Positions 26,735 through 33,260 of a DNA stretch of 64,000 nucleotides are shown here, in pieces. The DNA comes from Streptomyces sp. AJS327 (lineage in GTDB: Bacteria; Actinomycetota; Actinomycetes; Streptomycetales; Streptomycetaceae). Numbering within the stretch: position 1 is the stretch's first letter; each line of letters opens with the position of its first letter. The notes beneath the pieces are model-generated. The model saw only the letters and a program-made list of their open reading frames with translations, did no database searches and was not told the origin of the DNA. A program made the position numbers and the translations under genes. The stretch lies in contig NZ_SKBR01000001.1 of NCBI RefSeq assembly GCF_013450295.1, positions 1,244,001 to 1,308,000 on the forward strand, read 5' to 3'.

Positions 26735-28084
26735 GTGACTGTGAACGCCAAGACCGATGCCGGTACCCACACGTGGCGCGACCTCCCCGCGGCGCAGCAG
26801 CCCGAGTGGCCTGACGCCAAGGCGCTCAGCGAGGTCCTCACCGAGCTGGAGTCCTATCCGCCGCTGGTCTTCGCCGGCGAGTGCGACCAGCTGCGCGCGC
26901 GGCTGGGCGCGGTGGCCCGCGGCGAGGCGTTCCTGTTGCAGGGCGGGGACTGTGCCGAGGCGTTCGACCAGGTCAGCGCGGAGCACATCCGGAACAAGCT
27001 GAAGACCCTGCTCCAGATGGGCGCGGTGCTGACCTACGCGGGCTCGGTGCCGGTGGTCAAGGTGGGCCGGATCGCCGGGCAGTACAGCAAGCCGCGCTCC
27101 AAGCCCACCGAGACGCGGGACGGCGTCACCCTCCCCTCCTACCGGGGCGACTCGGTCAACGGCTTCGAGTTCACCCCCGAGGCCCGCACCCCGGACCCGG
27201 AGCGGCTGAAGCGGATGTACCACGCCTCCGCCTCCACTCTGAACCTGGTGCGCGCCTTCACCACCGGCGGCTACGCCGACCTGCGGCAGGTGCACGCCTG
27301 GAACCAGGACTTCGTGCGCACCTCCCCCTCCGGCCAGCGGTACGAGGCGCTGGCGCGCGAGATCGACCAGGCGATGAAGTTCATGCACGCCTGCGGAGCG
27401 GACCCGGAGGAGTTCAAGGCGGTCGAGTTCTTCTCGTCCCACGAGGCGCTGCTGCTCGACTACGAGTCGGCGATGACCCGCACCGACTCGCGCAGTGGCC
27501 AGCTCTACGACGTCTCCGGGCACATGGTCTGGATCGGTGAGCGCACCCGGCAGCTGGACGGCGCGCACGTCGAGTTCGCCGCCCGGGTGCGGAACCCGGT
27601 CGGGGTGAAGCTCGGCCCGGGCACCAGCTCGGAGGACGCCCTCGCGCTGATCGACCGGCTGGACCCGGAGCGCGAGCCGGGCCGTCTGACCTTCATCACC
27701 CGGATGGGAGCGGACACGATCCGCGAGCGGCTGCCGGAGCTGGTGGAGAAGGTCACCGCCTCCGGCGCCCGAGTGGTGTGGGTCTGCGACCCGATGCACG
27801 GCAACACCTTCGAGGCCGCCAGCGGCCACAAGACCCGCCGCTTCGACGACGTGCTGGACGAGGTCAAGGGCTTCTTCGAGGTGCACAAGGAGCTGGGCAC
27901 CCACCCCGGCGGCATCCACGTCGAGCTGACCGGTGACGACGTCACCGAGTGCGTGGGCGGTGGTGACGAGATCTTCGTCGACGACCTCCACCAGCGGTAC
28001 GAGACGGCCTGCGACCCGCGGCTCAACCGCAGTCAGTCGCTGGACCTCGCCTTCCTGGTCGCGGAGATGTACCGGGACCAGTAG
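26735..28084 (+). CDS. aroH: Class II 3-deoxy-7-phosphoheptulonate (DAHP) synthase
   Basis: 449 residues starting MTVNAKTDAGTHTWRDLPAA. Class II (plant-type) signatures include LLQGGDCAEAFD, RIAGQYSKPRS, PSYRGDSVNGF, SSHEALLLDYE, RVRNPVGVKLGPG and VWVCDPMHGNT. It condenses phosphoenolpyruvate with erythrose-4-phosphate, the first step of the shikimate pathway. The start is the GTG at 26735: TAATCT at 26722-26727 is a near-perfect -10 box seven bases upstream and there is no Shine-Dalgarno, implying a leaderless message. A strong terminator follows. The mycobacterial homologue AroG (Rv2178c) is in the same neighbourhood. Confidence 0.95.
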   Translation: MTVNAKTDAGTHTWRDLPAAQQPEWPDAKALSEVLTELESYPPLVFAGECDQLRARLGAVARGEAFLLQGGDCAEAFDQVSAEHIRNKLKTLLQMGAVLTYAGSVPVVKVGRIAGQYSKPRSKPTETRDGVTLPSYRGDSVNGFEFTPEARTPDPERLKRMYHASASTLNLVRAFTTGGYADLRQVHAWNQDFVRTSPSGQRYEALAREIDQAMKFMHACGADPEEFKAVEFFSSHEALLLDYESAMTRTDSRSGQLYDVSGHMVWIGERTRQLDGAHVEFAARVRNPVGVKLGPGTSSEDALALIDRLDPEREPGRLTFITRMGADTIRERLPELVEKVTASGARVVWVCDPMHGNTFEAASGHKTRRFDDVLDEVKGFFEVHKELGTHPGGIHVELTGDDVTECVGGGDEIFVDDLHQRYETACDPRLNRSQSLDLAFLVAEMYRDQ

Positions 28085-28182
28085 CCCGGCCGCCGGGCCC
28101 GGCCGTGCCCGCCTGGACGCCTCCGGCGGCCGGGGCGGGCCACCCGTCGAACGGGCCCTGGCCGAAGGGGAGTTGGTACACG

Positions 28183-28221
28183 CCGTGGGGCCCGCGTCCG
28201 CGTGTGACGCGGGCCCCACGG
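28183..28221 (+). terminator. Very strong hairpin terminator after the DAHP synthase gene
   Basis: CCGTGGGGCCCGCGTC at 28183-28198 pairs perfectly over 16 bp with GACGCGGGCCCCACGG at 28206-28221 around a 7-nt loop. It insulates the iron-regulated genes downstream. Confidence 0.8.
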
Positions 28222-28247
28222 GGCCGTTCTGGACACCCGGCGCCCAC

Positions 28248-28266
28248 TAAGGTTAGGTTAACCTCA
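28248..28266 (+). promoter_or_regulatory. DmdR/IdeR-type iron box upstream of bfd
   Basis: TAAGGTTAGGTTAACCTCA matches the 19-bp actinobacterial iron box (TTAGGTTAGGCTAACCTAA) at 16 positions. It lies about 35 nt before the bfd start codon, where bound Fe(II)-DmdR would block transcription. This implies that bfd is switched on under iron limitation. Confidence 0.75.
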
Positions 28267-28301
28267 GTACTGGTCGACTGTCGCGCACGGAGGTGAGCCG
28301 G

Positions 28302-28628
28302 GTGTTCGTCTGTTCGTGCTTCGGTGTCACCGAGGAGCAGGTGCGGGAGCACGCCGAGGCCGGTGCCTGCACACCGCGCCAGATCGCCTCCCTCAGCAAG
28401 GCGGGCACCGACTGCGGCTCGTGCGTCCGCCGGATCCAGGGGCTCCTGGGCCGGGGCGGCTGTTCGCGCCGGGCCGTGCTCCAGGACGCCGGACCCAGCG
28501 CCGCCGAGACCGCCGAACAGCCCGTTGGCCGCGCCGGGACCTCGGAGCCGGAGTCCGCCGGATGCGCCCCGGCCCCGTCCCCCGCTCCTGAGGTGGCGGA
28601 CCCACCCCGCCTTCCCGTCGCCGTCTGA
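28302..28628 (+). CDS. bfd: Bacterioferritin-associated ferredoxin ([2Fe-2S] Bfd-like)
   Basis: 108 residues. The GTG at 28302 is chosen over the GTG at 28293 because GGAGG (28289-28293) is then 8 nt away, and because the cysteines then fall at 4, 6, 38 and 41 (VCSCF and DCGSC), exactly the ligand spacing of E. coli Bfd. Bfd docks on bacterioferritin and passes electrons that reduce and release stored iron. The first ~60 residues are the [2Fe-2S] domain; the remaining ~45 form a Pro/Ala/Glu-rich tail that standard Bfd lacks. It converges on the bacterioferritin gene, and an iron box precedes it. Confidence 0.93.
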   Translation: MFVCSCFGVTEEQVREHAEAGACTPRQIASLSKAGTDCGSCVRRIQGLLGRGGCSRRAVLQDAGPSAAETAEQPVGRAGTSEPESAGCAPAPSPAPEVADPPRLPVAV

Positions 28629-28631
28629 GGG

Positions 28632-28648
28632 ACGGGCCGTCGGCCCGT
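28632..28648. terminator. Hairpin between convergent bfd and bfr
   Basis: ACGGGCC at 28632-28638 pairs with GGCCCGT at 28642-28648 around a 3-nt loop, four bases after the bfd stop. It could serve both converging genes. Confidence 0.5.
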
Positions 28649-28691
28649 GACCCCGTGCCGGTGACGCCGCTCCCGGTGCCCGCCACTCCGC

Positions 28692-29171
28692 TCAGGTGTC
28701 CGGCTGCTTCACCAGCTGCGAGATGTAGAGCGCCTCGCCGAGCTTCTCCACGAGGTCCAGCTGGGTCTCCAGGTAGTCGATGTGCTCCTCCTCGTCCTTG
28801 AGGATGTCCTCGAAGATGTTGGCGGAGGTGATGTCGCTCTTGGCCCGCATGACCTCGATCCCGCGCCGCAGCCGGTCGATGGCCTCGACCTCCACCTGGC
28901 GGTCGGCCTGGAACATCTCGGTGAGGGTCTGGCCCACCCGGACGTGGAACAGCCGCTGGTAGTTGGGCAGGCCCTCCAGGAAGAGGATGCGCTCGGTCAG
29001 CCGCTCGGCGTGCCGCATCTCGTCGAAGGACTCGTGCCGGGTGTACTCGGCGAGCTTCGGCCAGCCGAAGTGCTCCTGCATCTTGGCGTGCAGGAAGTAC
29101 TGGTTGATCGCCGTCAGCTCGCCGGTGAGCTGTTCGTTGAGGAACTCGATGACTTCGGGGTCGCCTTGCAT
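28692..29171 (-). CDS. bfr: Bacterioferritin
   Basis: 159 residues from the ATG at 29171, with GGAAGGAG about 10 nt upstream. The sequence MQGDPEVIEFLNEQLTGELT begins a ferritin-like four-helix bundle. Ferroxidase ligands are recognisable: Glu18 in TGELTAINQ, Glu51/His54 in DEMRHAERL, Glu94 in VEVEAIDRL and Glu127/His130 in DEEEHIDYLE. The haem ligand Met52 is in the same DEMRHAE stretch. It oxidises Fe(II) and stores it as a ferric mineral in a 24-mer with haem at subunit interfaces. It is convergent with bfd, its electron donor. A 5-bp inverted repeat resembling an iron box lies upstream. Confidence 0.95.
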   Translation of the reverse strand: MQGDPEVIEFLNEQLTGELTAINQYFLHAKMQEHFGWPKLAEYTRHESFDEMRHAERLTERILFLEGLPNYQRLFHVRVGQTLTEMFQADRQVEVEAIDRLRRGIEVMRAKSDITSANIFEDILKDEEEHIDYLETQLDLVEKLGEALYISQLVKQPDT

Positions 29172-29255
29172 CGCGGCAGGCTCCTTCCAGGGGGCGGAGA
29201 GAGGGTGGGTGCGCGCGCTCGGCGCATCCTCGCACTGCCGTGGCAAAACAGTCCA

Positions 29256-29275
29256 GTAAGTACAGGCTTACCAAA
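29256..29275 (-). promoter_or_regulatory. Iron-box-like inverted repeat upstream of bfr
   Basis: GTAAG (29256-29260), six bases, CTTAC (29267-29271). Positions 29257-29275 match the 19-bp iron-box consensus at about 13 positions. Position relative to bfr (about 85 nt upstream of the start codon) would suit activation by the iron-loaded regulator, as seen for bacterioferritin genes in other actinobacteria. The site is weaker than the bfd box. Confidence 0.4.
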
Positions 29276-29537
29276 TAGGCGAATATTGCTTCGTATTGAG
29301 ATGGATTGCGCTGAGTTGATCGGTATGGGTCTGTTTAGCCTGGGTGGTCCGTTTCTGTGGTGAGGGTGCCGGGGCCGGGCCTCGCTCGGGGTGCGGCCCG
29401 CCCGCTCGGCGCCGCCCCGCCGGGGTTCCCCGGGACGGGACGCCGGGGGCTCGTCGCCGCGTGACGTCGTCGCGCCCGGCCGGGCCCGGCGCGGGGCCGG
29501 TCAAGGGCGGCGGCCGGGTGTCTGTCACCATGGGGGA

Positions 29538-30161
29538 ATGGGTCAGCCGGACAGCCGTGCAGTGTGGGACCCGCGGCTTCCGCCGGGACAGCGGGTGCAG
29601 CGCGGCTGGCCGGTCACGCACTACGGGCCGGTCCCCAAGTTCCGGGCGGACCGCTGGGAGTTCCGGGTCTTCGGCGCGACCGCCGACGGTGAGAAGCACT
29701 GCTGGACACACGAGGAGTTCGCGGCCCTCCCGTACGAGACGGTCGTCGCCGACCTGCACTGCGTCGCCAAGTTCAGCATGCTCGACGCCGAGTGGGGCGG
29801 GGTCCGCGCCCGCGCGGTACTGGACCTCGCGCCCCCCGCGCCCGAGGTCACCCACGTGATGGTGTGGGCGGAGTACGGGTTCAGCTCGAACCTGCGACTG
29901 TCCGACTTCACCGCCGAGCAGACGATGTTCGCGACCCACTGCGGCGGCGAACTCCTCACCGCGGAACACGGTTTCCCCCTGCGGCTGGTCGTCCCGCACC
30001 TGTACGCATGGAAGGGCCCCAAGTGGGTCCGCGGTATCGAGTACATGACCGCCGACCGCCGCGGCTTCTGGGAGGAGCGCGGCTACCACAACATCGGCGA
30101 CCCCTGGCGCGAGCAGCGTTACTCCTACCAGGAGCAGCGGGGCGAGGGACCGGAACTCTGA
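29538..30161 (+). CDS. Sulfite-oxidase-like molybdopterin oxidoreductase
   Basis: 207 residues from the ATG at 29538. The single domain matches the oxidoreductase molybdopterin-binding fold: the cofactor-binding Cys lies in VADLHCVAKFSM (~75), followed by EYGFSSNLRLSDF, AEHGFPLRLVVPHLYAWKG (~145) and KWVRGIEYM. Enzymes of the YedY/sulfite-oxidase superfamily bind Mo through this cysteine. There is no twin-arginine signal, so the protein appears cytoplasmic, unlike periplasmic MsrP. Substrate and redox partner are unknown. The ribosome-binding site is poorly spaced (GGGGGA directly before the ATG). It faces the divergent bfr gene across 366 bp. Confidence 0.85.
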   Translation: MGQPDSRAVWDPRLPPGQRVQRGWPVTHYGPVPKFRADRWEFRVFGATADGEKHCWTHEEFAALPYETVVADLHCVAKFSMLDAEWGGVRARAVLDLAPPAPEVTHVMVWAEYGFSSNLRLSDFTAEQTMFATHCGGELLTAEHGFPLRLVVPHLYAWKGPKWVRGIEYMTADRRGFWEERGYHNIGDPWREQRYSYQEQRGEGPEL

Positions 30162-30245
30162 CCCGGCCCGGGGTCACCGGCTTCCGGCCCGCCGGGCGGT
30201 CCTCCCCGGTCAGCGGCGTTCGTTTCCCGGTCGGTGGCTGGCCGG

Positions 30246-30920
30246 TCAGTGGTGGCGGTGCACCACGGCGTGCCCCTTCCCCCGGCCGATCAGCCAGCGG
30301 TTGACCGGCGTCGTCACCAGGAAGGCGATCAGGAAGGCCAGGGCGAGCGTCCCCCAGAACAGCCACTCGGTGAGGTGGGCCTCCATCGCGCCCGGCGTCA
30401 GCAGGATGACGGCGTTGTCCACCAGCTCCATCACCGCGATCGAGACCGTGTCGGCGGCCAGCGCCACCTTGACCGCGCTCAGCAGCCCCAGCCCGGCGCT
30501 CAGGACCGCGTAGAGGGTGAAGCTGTAGCCGAAGAGGAAGGCCAGGACGATGGCCAGCACCGTGGTCGGTGGCGTCGACCAGCGCAGCGCCGTGCCGATC
30601 ACCATGCCCAGCACCTCGCCCACGGCGCAGCCGGTCAGACAGTGCAGGGTCGCCTTGACGGCCGTGGCCCAGGAGGCCAGCCGCCCGGTGGACGAGTCGG
30701 ACCGGTCCCCGTCGTGCGCGGCGTGCGGCGCTTCGCGGGCGTCCGGCGGGTGCTGGGCGTGCCGGGCGTGCGCGGTGTCGGGGGCGGAGCCGGTGGCCCC
30801 GTCCCCGGCGCCGCCGCCGGAGGCGGGGCCGGAACCGGCGTGCGCGGCGCCGGGAGCCGGATCGGCTCGTGCCCGCTCGGACCCTCGCGGGGTGTCGTGC
30901 TCGTCGTGCCGCCGTGCCAT
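30246..30920 (-). CDS. DUF4396 membrane protein
   Basis: 224 residues from the ATG at 30920. The first ~80 residues are hydrophilic and His/Asp/Gly/Ala-rich (AHARHAQHPPDAREAPHAAH), a possible metal-binding or merely disordered segment. The rest has four transmembrane helices: KATLHCLTGCAVGEVLGMVI, TTVLAIVLAFLFGYSFTLY, a third with VSIAVMELVDNAVILL, and LALAFLIAFLVTTPVNRWLI. This matches the DUF4396 family, whose HC-GC motif in helix 1 suggests copper or another metal, though no function is established. Convergent with the molybdoenzyme gene. Confidence 0.82.
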   Translation of the reverse strand: MARRHDEHDTPRGSERARADPAPGAAHAGSGPASGGGAGDGATGSAPDTAHARHAQHPPDAREAPHAAHDGDRSDSSTGRLASWATAVKATLHCLTGCAVGEVLGMVIGTALRWSTPPTTVLAIVLAFLFGYSFTLYAVLSAGLGLLSAVKVALAADTVSIAVMELVDNAVILLTPGAMEAHLTEWLFWGTLALAFLIAFLVTTPVNRWLIGRGKGHAVVHRHH

Positions 30921-31138
30921 CGATCACGCCCTGTCATCGGGGTCAGCGGGGCTGCCGGGCCGTCCGCCCTGCCGGAACCGTATGCCCCGGCGGCGCGCGC
31001 CACCGCGCGGGCTGCTCCACCCGCGTCACCCCAGCCACGGAGAGTGAGTGCGGGTGGCGTGTTCCCGGAGGGGGAGAGGGAGGCCGGGGAGGGGCCGGGC
31101 GGGGCCCGGCCGTCCGTGTCGGCGGCCGCGCGTGTGGG

Positions 31139-32119
31139 TCAGCCGGAGGAGGGGACCCCGGCGGCCCGGGCTGGGAGGGGCGCCTCCGCCGCCCCGGCGC
31201 CCGCCTCCGTGGCCGTTCCCGAGCGGAGCCGCGCGCCCGCCTCCGCGCCCGTCCCGGAGCGCAGCTCCTTGAGATGGGCGACGTCGGCGGCGTGGGCCTC
31301 CTTGCCACCCGGGGTCTCGATGACCAGCGGTACGCCCTCGGTGGCCGGATGGGCCAGCAGCTCGGCGAAGGCGGCGGACCCGATGTGCCCGGCGCCGATG
31401 TTCGCGTGCCGGTCCTTTCGGGCGCCGCGTACGTCCTGGGAGTCGTTGGCGTGGACGAGGCGCAGCCGCCCCGGACCGGCCACCTCGACCAGTTCGTCCA
31501 GCATGCGTGCCGTGCCGCCCGGGCTCGCCATGTCGTGCCCGGCGGCGAAGGCGTGGCAGGTGTCGAGGCAGACGCCGAGCCGCGGATGGTGGTCGAGCGC
31601 GTCGAAGTACGGTGCCAGCTCGCCGACTTGCCCGCAGAGGGAGGCGCCCTGTCCGGCGGTCGGCTCCAGCAGCAGCCAGGGGTCGGCCGGGTCGGTCAGC
31701 TCGTCCAGCAGGGGGAGCAGCAACTCCCGGACCTGGGCCAGCGCGCGGTCCCGCGTACGTCCGCCGGTGGCCGAACCGGTGTGCACCACGACCCCGCTCG
31801 CCGCTATGGCGCGGCCCCGGCGGAGCGAATGGCGCAGGGAGTGCACGGACTTGTCGGCTGTGGCCTCGGTATGGGAACCGAAATTGATCAGATAGGGCGC
31901 GTGGATGAAGGCGGGCAGGCGCTGTTCGGCGCATTGCCGCCGGAATTCCTCGTCCTGTTCCGGTGAACCGGCGGGCGTGGCCCAGCCCCGTGGATTCGCG
32001 ACGAATACCTGGACGGATTCGGCATCGATATCTTCTGCGTAGGAAATTCCCTTGGCGGCCAGGCCCCCGGCTACGGGGACATGGCCGCCAATGGGATTGC
32101 GTCGCTGCGTCGTTGTCAC
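31139..32119 (-). CDS. nfo: Deoxyribonuclease IV (apurinic/apyrimidinic endonuclease)
   Basis: 326 residues from a GTG at 32119. TIM-barrel AP endonuclease IV motifs occur in order: PIGGHVPVAGGL (His of the first strand), VQVFVANPRGW, FIHAPYLINFGS, VVVHTGSATG, LLLEPTAGQG, VCLDTCHAFAAGHD, LVHANDSQD and IETPGGKEAH. They supply the His/Asp/Glu ligands of the three-zinc centre. It incises DNA 5' to abasic sites in base-excision repair. The last ~40 residues are an Ala/Gly-rich extension beyond the standard ~280-residue enzyme. It starts only 5 nt after the transglycosylase gene stop, so the two may be co-transcribed; alternatively CATACT just before the GTG could drive a leaderless message. Confidence 0.92.
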   Translation of the reverse strand: MTTTQRRNPIGGHVPVAGGLAAKGISYAEDIDAESVQVFVANPRGWATPAGSPEQDEEFRRQCAEQRLPAFIHAPYLINFGSHTEATADKSVHSLRHSLRRGRAIAASGVVVHTGSATGGRTRDRALAQVRELLLPLLDELTDPADPWLLLEPTAGQGASLCGQVGELAPYFDALDHHPRLGVCLDTCHAFAAGHDMASPGGTARMLDELVEVAGPGRLRLVHANDSQDVRGARKDRHANIGAGHIGSAAFAELLAHPATEGVPLVIETPGGKEAHAADVAHLKELRSGTGAEAGARLRSGTATEAGAGAAEAPLPARAAGVPSSG

Positions 32120-32124
32120 ACGAC

Positions 32125-32862
32125 TCAGTATGCCGAGTCGACGTTGTCCATCGAACCGTACCGGTCGGCCGCGTAGTTGCAGGCGGCGACGATGTTCGCG
32201 ACCGGGTCGGTCAGCTTCTTCGGGGTGCCCTTGACGTGGTAGGCGTCGAAGGTGGGCTGGATCACCTGGAGCAGACCCTTGGACGGGATGCCGTTCCGGG
32301 CGTTGATGTCCCAGTCGTTGATCGCGTTCGGGTCACCGGCGGACTCGCGGATGATGTTCCGCTTGATGCCGTCGTAGGAGCCCGGGATGTCGTGCTTCTT
32401 CATGATGGAGCGGGCCTCGCGGATCCACCCGTCCAGGTTGTTCGGGTAGCTGCGCGGCGCCTCGCGCTTCTCCGAACGGTCGGCCTTGCGGTCCTCGCGG
32501 GACTCCTTGGCCGCGCGCTCGGCCCGCTTGTCGGCGACGCGCTGCTGGAGGGCCTGCTGGTCGGACTTCTCCTGAGCCGCCGCGGCCTCCTTCTTGGCCG
32601 CCGCCTCGTCCTGGACCCGCTGCTCGGTGGCCTCGGACTGCTGGGCGAAGCTCTTGCCCTGACCGCTGACGGTGCTGTTCTGCGCGGTGAAGGCGACCGG
32701 CTCGGCCGAGACCGTCTTGGCGGTCGCCTGGCTCGCCTCGCCGTGCGCCGCGGTGGCGGGGACGACGGTGAGGGCGATGGCGGCGGCACCAGCGGCGCTG
32801 ATACCGGCTGCGGAGAGCTTCTGAACCCGGGGGTTACGGATGTAGCCGGAAATGCTGGGCAT
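32125..32862 (-). CDS. Secreted transglycosylase (SLT domain)
   Basis: 245 residues from the ATG at 32862, with GAGGGAAAGG upstream. A signal peptide (residues 1-40, Ala-rich core, VPATAAHGEA) is followed by a long Gln/Glu/Lys/Arg coiled coil (~60-140). The C-terminal SLT domain has the catalytic Glu in IIRESAGDPNAIND, then SKGLLQVIQPTFDAYH and ACNYAADRYGSMDNV. It cleaves the glycan strand between MurNAc and GlcNAc outside the membrane. It resembles the actinobacterial secreted Swl-type transglycosylases linked to spore germination and vegetative growth. A convincing promoter lies at 32949-32977, giving a leader of about 80 nt. Confidence 0.92.
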   Translation of the reverse strand: MPSISGYIRNPRVQKLSAAGISAAGAAAIALTVVPATAAHGEASQATAKTVSAEPVAFTAQNSTVSGQGKSFAQQSEATEQRVQDEAAAKKEAAAAQEKSDQQALQQRVADKRAERAAKESREDRKADRSEKREAPRSYPNNLDGWIREARSIMKKHDIPGSYDGIKRNIIRESAGDPNAINDWDINARNGIPSKGLLQVIQPTFDAYHVKGTPKKLTDPVANIVAACNYAADRYGSMDNVDSAY

Positions 32863-32948
32863 GGTGAGCGGAACCTTTCCCTCGCGGATGTCGCAAAAGC
32901 CGGTCGGCGGGGCGCCGAGTTCGGTCCCGGCGAGTGCGACGGGGGCAA

Positions 32949-32977
32949 TTGTTAAAGGCTGGAGAAATCGGAATCAA
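32949..32977 (-). promoter_or_regulatory. Candidate promoter of the transglycosylase gene
   Basis: Read on the minus strand, TTGATT (32977-32972) and TAACAA (32954-32949) are 17 bp apart. The -35 is good and the -10 fair. The surrounding 32940-33080 sequence is unusually AT-rich for this genome. Confidence 0.45.
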
Positions 32978-33200
32978 GGATGTGACGTACTACCCGACTT
33001 CGTGGAAAGGCCCCCGCGAAGGGTGATCAAATACCGAGAAATTCCAGCGCAGCCCCCGGAAAGCCGTTCAACTAAACGCTTTCGTACGTGACGTGGGTCC
33101 CGTGCCGGGCGTCACAGGGCACCGGCTTCCGCCCCACGCGATGTCGTCGGATCCGTGCGCACGGTGACGAGTTCTGAGCTGATTCAGGGAGAAGCTGATG

Positions 33201-33247
33201 AAAAAAGTAGCCCCGGGCGACCGTTCTGCTCGTGGTCGGCCCGGGGC
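33201..33247 (-). terminator. Intrinsic terminator of the PASTA kinase gene
   Basis: On the minus strand GCCCCGGG (33247-33240) plus CGACC pair with GGTCG plus CCCGGGGC (33217-33210), with one bulged base and an 11-nt loop, followed by TACTTTTTTC. It lies 14 nt after the kinase stop and is the only clear U-tract terminator in the window. Confidence 0.85.
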
Positions 33248-33260
33248 GGATCGTTGCAGG

